From Flavobacteriaceae bacterium (GTDB lineage: Bacteria > Bacteroidota > Bacteroidia > Flavobacteriales > Flavobacteriaceae): a stretch of 39,738 nt of DNA. A model generated the notes under the pieces. It was not told the origin of the DNA. It searched no databases and saw only the letters and a list, made by a program, of their open reading frames with translations. The position numbers were made by a program, and so were the translations under genes. Position 1 is the stretch's first letter. Each line of letters opens with the position of its first letter. Below are positions 32,681 to 39,738 of this stretch, one piece after another. Where the stretch lies: assembly GCA_947463515.1 (NCBI GenBank), contig CANHRI010000023.1:1-39738 (forward strand), in the 5' to 3' direction.

Positions 32681-33684
32681 TGAAGCCTCCCTATGATATT
32701 ACGCCCAAAATATTGCAATTACTGACTTCTATTTCAGAGAAAATTGGGGTGGTTAATGCGAACTTTCTTGTGAAACAAACACCACAACTACGAAAGCAGC
32801 ATCGTATTAAAACCATACATTCTTCCTTAAAAATTGAGGGGAACACCTTAACAGAGGACCAAATTACCGCTATCATTGAGGAAAAACATGTCGTGGGTCC
32901 AAAAAAAGACATTCAAGAAGTTGTCAATGCAATTAAAGTGTATGATGATTTAAATAACTATGATTACCAATCTGAGGCGAGTTTTTTAAAAGCGCATGCC
33001 GACTTGATGTTGGGACTTATTGATACTCCCGGAAAATACAGAAAACAAGCCGTGGGTATTGTAAAAGGGGAAAACGTTCATCATCTAGCACCACCTCACG
33101 AAAATGTCCCATTTTTGATGAAAGATTTGTTTGATTATCTCAACGATAGCGAAGAATTGCCCCTATTAAAAAGTTGTGTTTTTCACTATGAATTAGAATT
33201 CATCCATCCTTTTTTAGATGGTAATGGACGTATGGGACGGTTATGGCAAACGATGATTTTAAAAGAGACATATCCCATATTTGAGTTTCTTCCTTTTGAA
33301 AGTTTGATTCAAAAAACACAATCGCTCTATTACAAAGCATTGGAAGAAAGCGATAATGCTGGAAAATCTACCGTATTTATCGAATACATGCTCGATGTAA
33401 TTAATCAATCCTTGGGGGCGATATTAAATTATAACCAACGTATTTTGAAAGACATTGATCGATTGGACTACTTTTTAAGTTTGGGGATAAAGGAATTTAC
33501 CCGAAAAGATTACCTGAACCTTTTTAAAGATTTGTCATCAGCAACGGCAAGTCGGGATTTAAAAAAAGGGGTGGCCTTACAGCTTTTTACTGCTGAAGGT
33601 ACCATGAATAAAACGAAATATGTAGTAAAAAATAACGTTAGCTCTGCAATAAACGATCTTTACAGCACTTCGCGCAAGGGATAG
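32680..33684 (+). CDS. Fic-domain adenylyltransferase with internal inhibitory helix and C-terminal winged helix
   Basis: A 334-residue Fic protein. The catalytic motif is HPFLDGNGRMGR (176-187), which transfers AMP to target hydroxyls. An N-terminal autoinhibitory motif of the (S/T)xxxE(G/N) type is present as SLKIEGN (Ser49, Glu53), making it a class II Fic. The tail (KEFTRKDYLNLFKDL, then SATASRDLKKG) is a winged-helix DNA-binding region as in many Bacteroidota Fic proteins. The start is placed at ATG 32680; ATG 32668 would put the start inside the palindromes. By eye the gene is AT-richer than its neighbours. The C-terminus (STSRKG) and stop lie inside the intergenic repeat at 33671-33754, so the natural end may have been altered. 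No antitoxin gene beside it. Confidence 0.9.
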   Translation: MKPPYDITPKILQLLTSISEKIGVVNANFLVKQTPQLRKQHRIKTIHSSLKIEGNTLTEDQITAIIEEKHVVGPKKDIQEVVNAIKVYDDLNNYDYQSEASFLKAHADLMLGLIDTPGKYRKQAVGIVKGENVHHLAPPHENVPFLMKDLFDYLNDSEELPLLKSCVFHYELEFIHPFLDGNGRMGRLWQTMILKETYPIFEFLPFESLIQKTQSLYYKALEESDNAGKSTVFIEYMLDVINQSLGAILNYNQRILKDIDRLDYFLSLGIKEFTRKDYLNLFKDLSSATASRDLKKGVALQLFTAEGTMNKTKYVVKNNVSSAINDLYSTSRKG

Positions 33685-33754
33685 TAGCGAAAATCCTTTT
33701 GGGTTTCCCAAAAGATTGTAGCGGATAGCCCGACCCTTTAGGGATGCGCCCAAA
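33671..33754. repeat. Intergenic hairpin repeat (GGGATAGTAGCG ... GTAGCGGATAGCCC)
   Basis: The central perfect hairpin is CTTTTGGG (33696-33703) / CCCAAAAG (33707-33714) with a TTT loop, flanked by arms GGGATAGTAGCGAAAATC and GATTGTAGCGGATAGCCC and an outer GACCCTTTAGGG. I recognise it as a repeat seen in flavobacterial intergenic DNA. Its left edge overlaps the last codons of fic; its right edge lies just before the trhO promoter. It has no ORF of its own. Confidence 0.8.
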
Positions 33755-33755
33755 G

Positions 33756-33785
33756 TTGGAAAATTCAAATAAAACAATACCTTTG
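33756..33785 (+). promoter_or_regulatory. Promoter of trhO (TTG-N19-TACCTTTG)
   Basis: TTG at 33756-33758 and TACCTTTG at 33778-33785, 19 nt apart, a full consensus. The leader to the ATG at 33839 is about 45 nt. Confidence 0.75.
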
Positions 33786-33838
33786 CCCTCGAATTCCGCC
33801 ATTGTGAATTCGTTTAACTCCCTTAATACGTTTATAGC

Positions 33839-35203
33839 ATGCAACTGTACAACACATTAAGCGCAGAGGAAAGAGCTCAATTAATCGAAGAAGCGGGTCA
33901 ACAACGGTTGACATTATCTTTCTATGCGTACGCCAAAATCGAAAACCCTCAACAATTTCGCGACGATTTATTTTTAGCCTGGAATGCCCTTGATGCGCTC
34001 GGTCGTATTTATGTGGCTCACGAAGGAATTAATGCTCAGATGAGTGTTCCTGCCGAACATTTTGAGGCCTTTCGCGAGACATTAGAAGCCTATGATTTCA
34101 TGCGTGGGATTCGGTTGAATGTGGCCGTGGAGCAAGATGATTTCTCGTTTTTGAAATTGACAATTAAAGTTCGTCATAAAATTGTAGCCGACGGACTCAA
34201 CGACGCTACTTTTGATGTAACCAACAAAGGTGTGCATTTGAATGCGCGTGAATTCAATGCGATTTTGGACGATCCGAATACGATTGTGGTGGATTTTCGC
34301 AACCACTACGAGAGTGAAGTGGGACATTTTAAAGGCGCGATTACTCCTGATGTAGAGACATTTCGCGAATCGTTACCGATTATCAATGAGCAATTAAAAG
34401 ATTTTAAAGAAAATAAAAACCTCGTGATGTATTGCACCGGCGGTATTCGTTGTGAAAAAGCGAGTGCGTACTACAAGCATCAGGGTTTTAAAAATGTATT
34501 CCAATTGGAAGGCGGTATTATCAACTACGCCAAACAAATTAAAGATGAAGGCCTGGAAAGCAAATTCATCGGGAAGAACTTTGTGTTTGACCATCGTTTG
34601 GGCGAGCGCATCACCGATGATATTATCGCACAATGTCACCAATGCGGGAAACCCTGTGACGATCATACCAATTGCGTAAACGACGGCTGTCATTTGTTAT
34701 TTATTCAATGTGACGAATGCAAGGCCGCGATGGAAAATTGTTGTTCGCAGGAATGCCTGGACACCATTCACCTTCCTTTGGCAGAGCAAGTAAAATTGCG
34801 CAAGGGGATCCAAGTGGGCAATAAAGTCTTCCGCAAGGGCAAATCTGAAAAACTAAAATTCAAGCATTCGGGAGAATTACCGGAAGTACCGCTAGCCAAA
34901 GCGACTATGGATATTCGCCAAAAAATTAACCCGAAACGTCGAATGAAAAAGACACTTTTGGGCAAAGTTGCGCATTATTACGTAAAAGCCGGTATCGGTT
35001 TGGTAGAAATGCAAAATGGCGTACTGCAAGTCGGTGATCGCATCCTTATTGTAGGACCGACCACTGGCGAAATGGAGCTCACGCTGGAAACCCTTCACGT
35101 CAATGGTGTGTTGGGCGACAAAGCGCAGGCGGGCGACAAAGTCACGTTTGCTGTTCCGTCACGGGTACGCTTATCCGACAAAGTGTATTTGATTTTAAAC
35201 TAA
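33839..35203 (+). CDS. trhO: tRNA uridine(34) hydroxylase TrhO (rhodanese domain) with extra C-terminal domain
   Basis: TrhO makes 5-hydroxyuridine at position 34 of certain tRNAs using oxygen. The N-terminal acylphosphatase-like domain (FYAYAKIENP, then GRIYVAHEGINAQMSVP) is followed by the rhodanese domain with VVDFRNHYESEVGHF and the active-site loop MYCTGGIRCEKASAYY (Cys199, Cys205), then a Cys-rich zinc-like segment (CHQCGKPCDDHTNC, then CDECKAAMENCC). Beyond about residue 365 there is an added domain of about 90 residues (KVAHYYVKAGIGLVEMQNG, VGDRILIVGPTTGE, KAQAGDKVTFAVP) that looks like a translation-factor/U32-C-type beta barrel. It has its own promoter and terminator. Confidence 0.92.
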   Translation: MQLYNTLSAEERAQLIEEAGQQRLTLSFYAYAKIENPQQFRDDLFLAWNALDALGRIYVAHEGINAQMSVPAEHFEAFRETLEAYDFMRGIRLNVAVEQDDFSFLKLTIKVRHKIVADGLNDATFDVTNKGVHLNAREFNAILDDPNTIVVDFRNHYESEVGHFKGAITPDVETFRESLPIINEQLKDFKENKNLVMYCTGGIRCEKASAYYKHQGFKNVFQLEGGIINYAKQIKDEGLESKFIGKNFVFDHRLGERITDDIIAQCHQCGKPCDDHTNCVNDGCHLLFIQCDECKAAMENCCSQECLDTIHLPLAEQVKLRKGIQVGNKVFRKGKSEKLKFKHSGELPEVPLAKATMDIRQKINPKRRMKKTLLGKVAHYYVKAGIGLVEMQNGVLQVGDRILIVGPTTGEMELTLETLHVNGVLGDKAQAGDKVTFAVPSRVRLSDKVYLILN

Positions 35204-35220
35204 AATAATAGCTTGATTTT

Positions 35221-35257
35221 TCGCCTGATTTCGCTGGAAGTCAGGCGATTTTGTTTT
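35221..35257 (+). terminator. Terminator after trhO
   Basis: A perfect 8-bp stem TCGCCTGA (35221-35228) / TCAGGCGA (35241-35248), 12-nt loop, followed by TTTTGTTTT. Confidence 0.8.
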
Positions 35258-35375
35258 CCACACCTTCCCCCTTTTTTGCATTTTCCATAATTGAAAAAAT
35301 ACTATCTTTACAAACGAATCGTTTAGGGTAAACGTAGTCGATGGATTACCGTCGGTGATCAATATATATTTTCTT

Positions 35376-36791
35376 ATGGCATGTACAAATTGTTCCTGTG
35401 GTTCGTCAAAAAGTGACGGAGCTAAAGGATGTGGAAATAATGGCACTTGCGGCGCCAATAGCTGCAACAAACTTACAGTCTTTGATTGGTTAGCCAACAT
35501 GAGTCTCCCTTCAGGGGAAGCCCCGTTTGACTGTGTGGAAGTTCGTTTCAAAAACGGACGTAAAGAATTTTACAGGAATACGGAAAAACTTACGTTAAGT
35601 ATCGGCGACATTGTGGCAACGGAGGCATCTCCGGGACATGATGTAGGCATAGTGACCTTGACGGGGGAGTTGGTTAAAATTCAAATGAAAAAAAAGGGCG
35701 TCGATCACCATTCGGCAGAGGTGCTAAAAGTGTACCGAAAAGCGTCCCAAAAAGACATTGACATTTGGAGTGCCGCCCGCGATCGCGAGGAGCCGATGAA
35801 AGTTCGCGCGCGTGAATTGGCGATTCGTCTGAATTTGGAAATGAAAATTTCGGATATTGAATTTCAAGGCGATGGTTCCAAAGCTACTTTTTACTACACC
35901 GCCAATGATCGGGTTGATTTCCGTCAGTTAATCAAGGATTACGCTTCTGAGTTTAAGATTCGTATCGAAATGAAGCAGGTTGGTTTTCGTCAAGAGGCTT
36001 CGCGCTTGGGTGGCATTGGATCCTGTGGTCGCGAATTGTGTTGCTCGACATGGTTGACGGATTTCCGCAGTGTCAATACTTCGGCGGCGCGCTACCAACA
36101 ATTATCGTTGAACCCGCAGAAATTGGCCGGGCAATGCGGCAAATTGAAGTGTTGTCTCAATTTTGAATTGGACACCTACATGGATGCTTTGCGTGACTTT
36201 CCCGATTACGAAACCAAATTGAAAACGGAGAAAGGCGATGCTGTTTGTCAAAAACAAGATATCTTTAAAGGGTTGATGTGGTATGCATATACCGATAATT
36301 TTGCCGCTTGGCATGTGTTGAGTACCGAACAAGTGAAGGAAATTATGGCCATCAACAAAGATGGAGGTCTCGCTTCAGCCTTGGAGGATTACGCGGTTGA
36401 AGTGGAGCAAGAAGTTGAAAAAACATACAACAATGTGGTCGGACAAGAGAGTATCACTCGATTTGACCAACCCAAAAAGAAAAACCGAAATAAGAGCAAA
36501 AACCGAAATAAAGGGAATGGGCGAGAAGGCGCCGTTGTGGAAGGCCAACCCCGTGCGGTGAGTCCTGATAAAAATCAAGGACAAAGAAACAATCAACCGC
36601 AACGCAACAATCAAAACCGACCTGCACAACAGCAGGCACAACCTAAAGATAATTCAGGAACCGAAGCACAAGGGCAACCCAATACAAACGAACAACGCGC
36701 AAACAATCGGAACAAACGGAACAAAAAACGTCCCGGAAACAGAAATCGAGGCAATTCGAATGAGAGCAAAAACAATGAAGGTACGAACTAG
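35376..36791 (+). CDS. ricT: RicT/YaaT-family PSP1-domain protein with basic Asn-rich tail
   Basis: A 471-residue cytosolic protein. Cys-rich opening (MACTNCSCGSSKSDGAKGCG), then the PSP1 domain with its cysteine patches GSCGRELCCSTW and CGKLKCCLNFE. In Bacillus, RicT belongs to the Y-complex with an iron-sulfur cluster and assists RNA maturation by RNase Y; the Cys patches are the known cluster-related feature. From about residue 365 the protein becomes an unstructured Asn/Gln/Lys/Arg-rich tail (PKKKNRNKSKNRNKGNGR and similar) of about 105 residues, absent from Bacillus RicT. gldH begins within its last codons (17-bp overlap). The ATG at 35376 is chosen because the Cys-rich start follows it directly. 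Confidence 0.9.
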   Translation: MACTNCSCGSSKSDGAKGCGNNGTCGANSCNKLTVFDWLANMSLPSGEAPFDCVEVRFKNGRKEFYRNTEKLTLSIGDIVATEASPGHDVGIVTLTGELVKIQMKKKGVDHHSAEVLKVYRKASQKDIDIWSAARDREEPMKVRARELAIRLNLEMKISDIEFQGDGSKATFYYTANDRVDFRQLIKDYASEFKIRIEMKQVGFRQEASRLGGIGSCGRELCCSTWLTDFRSVNTSAARYQQLSLNPQKLAGQCGKLKCCLNFELDTYMDALRDFPDYETKLKTEKGDAVCQKQDIFKGLMWYAYTDNFAAWHVLSTEQVKEIMAINKDGGLASALEDYAVEVEQEVEKTYNNVVGQESITRFDQPKKKNRNKSKNRNKGNGREGAVVEGQPRAVSPDKNQGQRNNQPQRNNQNRPAQQQAQPKDNSGTEAQGQPNTNEQRANNRNKRNKKRPGNRNRGNSNESKNNEGTN

Positions 36792-37260
36792 TTTACTCTT
36801 TTTAGGGCTGTTGATAAGTTGCGCATCGTGCGACAAAAACAGCGTATTTGACGAATACAAATCGGTGGGCAATGCGTGGCACAAAGACAGTATTGTTCAT
36901 TTTAACTTACCTAAGTTGGAGACCGGAAAAAAATACAACCTGTTTTTGAACGTGCGCGATAACAAAGACTATCCGTTTGACAACCTTTTTGTGATTGTTT
37001 CACTTGAGCAACCCAATCGAAAAGTCTTGGTGGACACCCTAGAATACAAAATGGCGCATCCCGATGGAAGCTTGATGGGCGATGGTTTTAGCGATGTAAA
37101 AGAAAACAAACTTTTTTACAAAGAAAAATTCACTTTCGACCAAAAAGGAAACTATAAAGTACATATTCAACATGCCTTACGAGAAACTGGAAAAGTTCCC
37201 GGTGTCGAGCGTTTAAATGGCATTACGGAAGTTGGATTTAGAATAGAAACGACCGAATAA
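36775..37260 (+). CDS. gldH: Gliding motility lipoprotein GldH
   Basis: GldH is one of the lipoproteins required for Bacteroidota gliding; its loss impairs gliding and related functions such as surface-adhesin secretion. The 161-residue product starts MKVRTSLLFLGLLISCASCD, with a lipobox cysteine at 16 (or 19), followed by the family segments SVGNAWHKDSIVHFNLPKLE, NLFLNVRDNKDYPFDNLFV and ALRETGKVPGVERLNGI. The start at 36775 overlaps the end of ricT. PBP1A follows after 2 nt, so all three are likely one transcript, an arrangement I remember as usual in this family. Confidence 0.93.
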   Translation: MKVRTSLLFLGLLISCASCDKNSVFDEYKSVGNAWHKDSIVHFNLPKLETGKKYNLFLNVRDNKDYPFDNLFVIVSLEQPNRKVLVDTLEYKMAHPDGSLMGDGFSDVKENKLFYKEKFTFDQKGNYKVHIQHALRETGKVPGVERLNGITEVGFRIETTE

Positions 37261-37262
37261 TT

Positions 37263-39590
37263 ATGGCAAATCAATCCCCGAAACCCCAGACTGTCGTCAA
37301 AGACATCAAGTACTACCAGAAAAAGTTTTGGCGTTTCTTTTTTTACACGCTAGGGAGTGTTTTCTTGTTTTTTCTTTTTGCCTCGTGGGGCCTTTTTGGT
37401 GCCATGCCTTCTTTTGAAGACTTGGAGAATCCGAACTCCAACTTAGCCACAGAAATTATCTCTAGTGATGGGGTGGTGTTGGGAAAATTTTACAATGAAA
37501 ACCGAACGGCAGTTAAATACAAAGACCTTCCAAAACACTTAGTGGATGCCTTGGTATCGACAGAAGATGAACGTTTTTATGAACATTCGGGTATCGATGC
37601 CAAGCGAACTTTTGGCGCAGCCGCACGATTGGGAGCCAACGGAGGAGCAAGTACCATTACCCAACAATTGGCCAAGTTGTTGTTTCATGGTGAGGGTTCT
37701 AAATTTTTACCGTTTCGTGTGGTTCAAAAAGCCAAAGAATGGATTATTGCCGTGCGTTTAGAGCGTCAGTATACCAAAGATGAAATAATCGCTTTGTACT
37801 TTAACCAAGTAGATTTTGTTAACGGAGCCGTGGGAATTCGATCGGCTGCAAAAGTATATTTTAACAAAGAACCCAAAGACCTTACCGTCAACGAAAGTGC
37901 TACGTTAGTTGGTATGCTTACCAATCCCTCGCGGTTCAACCCAAAACGTTTTCCTGAACGCTCATTAAAACGAAGAAATGTGGTGTTGGGGCAAATGGTA
38001 CGCAATAAGAAGCTCGAACCTGCAGCGAGAAATCTATTAGAAAAACAACCCATCAAACTCGATTTTCGTCCAGAAAGTCACTATGAAGGCTTGGCTACTT
38101 ATTTTCGAGAATACCTTCGGGATTATATGAAAAATTGGGTGAAAGAACACAAACGGGCCGACGATGAAGAATATGACATTTACGGCGATGGGTTAAAAAT
38201 CTATACCACGCTCGATTCCAAAATGCAGGAACATGCCGAAGAAGCGGTTCGGGAGCACATGAAGAATTTACAAGAGGAATTCTTTTTACAACAGAAAGAA
38301 AATAAAAACGCGCCATTTGTCAATATCACTCCAGCCGAAACCGACAAAATCATCAACCAAGCCATGCGCAATTCCGAGCGTTGGCGTATCCTGAAGGCGG
38401 ATGAAAAATCGGATGAGGAAATTATAGCCTCGTTCAAGAAAAAAACAAAAATGACCATCTTTACTTGGAAAGGGGAACGCGATACGGTAATGACTCCTTT
38501 GGATTCTATTCGGTATTACAAACATTTCTTGCAAGCCGGTATGATGGCGATGGAACCCCAAACAGGCCACATCAAAGCTTGGGTGGGCGGTATCAATTAT
38601 AAATATTTCCAATACGATCACGTGGGCCAAGGTGCCCGTCAAGTGGGTTCGACTTTCAAACCTTTTGTATATGCTACAGCCATCGAACAATTGGGTATGT
38701 CGCCTTGTGATACCATCATTGACGGTCCATTTATGATTCGTAAAGGAAAACATAATGTGACCGAAGATTGGGAACCGCGCAACTCCGACCACCAATACCG
38801 TGGCATGGTTACCTTGAAAAAAGCGCTGGCGTATTCGATCAATACCGTATCGGCAAAGTTGATTGACAAAACCGGTCCCGAACCCGTAGTCGAACTCACC
38901 AAAAAACTAGGCGTAACCACCGAAATCCCAATGCAACCCTCGATTGCTCTAGGGGCAGTAGATATTACTGTGCAAGATATGGTGGCCGCATATTCAACCT
39001 TTGCCAATCAAGGTGTCTATATTAAACCGCAATTTATCCAACGCATCGAAGATAAAAACGGCGCCGTGATTTATGAACCCGTTCCTGAATCGCATGATGT
39101 ACTGAATAAAGATATCGCATTTGCCGTAATTAAACTCTTAGAAGGCGTAACTGATGAAGGGTCGGGTGTACGTTTACGAACCCAATCCGGCGGTAGTGGC
39201 GACACACGTTGGACCGGATATCCCTACATGTTTACCAACCCCATTGCTGGGAAAACGGGAACTTCTCAAAATCAATCCGACGGTTGGTTCATCGGCATGG
39301 TGCCCAACTTAGCCACTGGCGTTTGGGTGGGTTGTGAAGACCGCTCGGCCCGTTTCAAAAGCATCACCTACGGCCAAGGAGCAACAGCTGCCTTACCAAT
39401 TTGGGGGTACTTTATGGAAAAATGCTACGAAGATCCCGACTTACAAGTCTCCAAAGACGAGTTCATAAAACCCGAAGGTTTCAATATCAAAGTAGACTGT
39501 TGGAGTCCGCGTAGTTCATCCACACCCACCGATTCCACAGCCGTCGATCCGGTCGATGATCAAAACTTGGATGAATTTAAAGGAATTTAA
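37263..39590 (+). CDS. mrcA: Class A penicillin-binding protein (PBP1A type)
   Basis: A 775-residue bifunctional murein synthase. One membrane helix near residues 20-45, then a GT51 glycosyltransferase domain (EDERFYEHSGID with Glu101, then GGASTITQQLAKLL), then a penicillin-binding transpeptidase with SxxK GSTFKPF (Ser463), SxN YSINTVS and KTG AGKTGTSQNQSDGWFIG (Lys664). The family's usual order is complete. It polymerises glycan strands and crosslinks peptides outside the inner membrane. Co-transcribed with gldH (2-nt gap), which ties it to envelope functions, though a direct link to gliding is only inferred. Confidence 0.96.
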   Translation: MANQSPKPQTVVKDIKYYQKKFWRFFFYTLGSVFLFFLFASWGLFGAMPSFEDLENPNSNLATEIISSDGVVLGKFYNENRTAVKYKDLPKHLVDALVSTEDERFYEHSGIDAKRTFGAAARLGANGGASTITQQLAKLLFHGEGSKFLPFRVVQKAKEWIIAVRLERQYTKDEIIALYFNQVDFVNGAVGIRSAAKVYFNKEPKDLTVNESATLVGMLTNPSRFNPKRFPERSLKRRNVVLGQMVRNKKLEPAARNLLEKQPIKLDFRPESHYEGLATYFREYLRDYMKNWVKEHKRADDEEYDIYGDGLKIYTTLDSKMQEHAEEAVREHMKNLQEEFFLQQKENKNAPFVNITPAETDKIINQAMRNSERWRILKADEKSDEEIIASFKKKTKMTIFTWKGERDTVMTPLDSIRYYKHFLQAGMMAMEPQTGHIKAWVGGINYKYFQYDHVGQGARQVGSTFKPFVYATAIEQLGMSPCDTIIDGPFMIRKGKHNVTEDWEPRNSDHQYRGMVTLKKALAYSINTVSAKLIDKTGPEPVVELTKKLGVTTEIPMQPSIALGAVDITVQDMVAAYSTFANQGVYIKPQFIQRIEDKNGAVIYEPVPESHDVLNKDIAFAVIKLLEGVTDEGSGVRLRTQSGGSGDTRWTGYPYMFTNPIAGKTGTSQNQSDGWFIGMVPNLATGVWVGCEDRSARFKSITYGQGATAALPIWGYFMEKCYEDPDLQVSKDEFIKPEGFNIKVDCWSPRSSSTPTDSTAVDPVDDQNLDEFKGI

Positions 39591-39607
39591 AAATGAAATC
39601 TATAAAG

Positions 39608-39638
39608 AATCCTGCTCAATATTGGGCAGGATTTTTTT
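39608..39638 (+). terminator. Terminator after the PBP1A gene
   Basis: An 8-bp stem AATCCTGC (39608-39615) / GCAGGATT (39626-39633), 10-nt loop, followed by a run of T's. Confidence 0.85.
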
Positions 39639-39705
39639 ATGGCGCTTTCCCCTATTCTTGGGCATTATTTCCTAAATTTACGCCACAAACCAACGATTTT
39701 TCTTC

Positions 39706-39738
39706 ATGATTAATAAAAAAGTAAACTCGGTTGCAGAA
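39706..39738 (+). CDS. Start of a gene, probably 3-oxoacid CoA-transferase subunit A (partial)
   Basis: The last 33 bases read ATG plus ten codons, MINKKVNSVAE, and continue out of the window. This opening closely resembles that of flavobacterial acyl CoA:acetate/3-oxoacid CoA-transferase alpha subunits, which begin with MINKKV and an A-E-A-like helix. Eleven residues cannot prove it. It lies 115 bp after PBP1A and its terminator, so it begins a new unit. A TAAATTTA near 39673 is only a weak -7 match. Confidence 0.45.
   Translation, partial: MINKKVNSVAE

Noticed and set aside
38286..38795. 169-residue open frame on the minus strand
   Set aside because: Antisense to the PBP1A transpeptidase domain; a shadow of its codon use.
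1..39738. tRNA, rRNA, prophage or integrative element
   Set aside because: No cloverleaf with a CCA-type acceptor, rRNA segment, integrase, portal, terminase or relaxase gene was recognised. The M15 gene resembles phage endolysins but has no phage neighbours.

Overview
The window looks like chromosomal DNA from a member of the Flavobacteriaceae (Bacteroidota), close to Flavobacterium. The evidence is a GldH gliding-motility lipoprotein, a metalloprotease with a type A type IX secretion (T9SS) sorting tail, CrtY-type lycopene cyclase, a RicT homologue with a long Asn/Lys-rich tail, two TonB-dependent receptors, and many promoters of the Bacteroidota form (TTG, about 17-23 nt, TAnnTTTG). Shine-Dalgarno sequences are mostly weak. 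No tRNA, rRNA, CRISPR array, transposase or integrase was recognised; the gene content is mainly housekeeping.

Layout. 1-405 is the start of a secreted SnoaL-like protein on the minus strand. Its upstream region is a 16-copy heptamer tract (411-522) followed by an intergenic hairpin repeat (707-780). 921-4859 holds a small lipoprotein and mfd (transcription-coupled repair). 4891-8924 is a minus-strand block: T9SS metalloprotease, YraN, a four-helix bundle protein and an LD-carboxypeptidase. 9017-12394 is metG with a HAD phosphatase and a chloramphenicol-acetyltransferase-like gene in tight succession. 12391-13690 has a secreted hypothetical protein and two tandem short ssb genes on the minus strand. 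13961-17454 is a Zn-ribbon protein, a membrane M28 peptidase and a nucleotide-sugar-epimerase-like protein. 17653-19211 is a two-gene unit of an M15 peptidoglycan peptidase and a patatin phospholipase. 19282-21330 is an M13 peptidase.

Metal region (21461-30869). A SCO copper chaperone is followed by feoA, feoB and a tiny Cys-rich FeoB-associated membrane protein missed by long-ORF searches, a FecA-like receptor, and then a ZIP transporter and a DtxR-family regulator that overlap each other and are divergent from a second receptor. The promoters of feoA, the FecA-like receptor and the second receptor share a TTTA-N7-YCTAAATA motif, which I infer to be the operator of a metal regulator, possibly the DtxR protein encoded here.

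30915-39738 holds crtY, a bacilliredoxin, a Fic protein whose promoter carries two TTGATA-C-TATCAA-type palindromes, a TrhO tRNA hydroxylase with an extra C-terminal domain, the ricT-gldH-PBP1A cluster, and the first 11 codons of what is probably a CoA-transferase subunit.

The most interesting items are the shared metal operator, the M15/patatin pair without signal peptides, the Fic promoter palindromes, the TrhO C-terminal extension, the tail-less tandem SSBs, and the intergenic repeats, one of which supplies the Fic stop codon.
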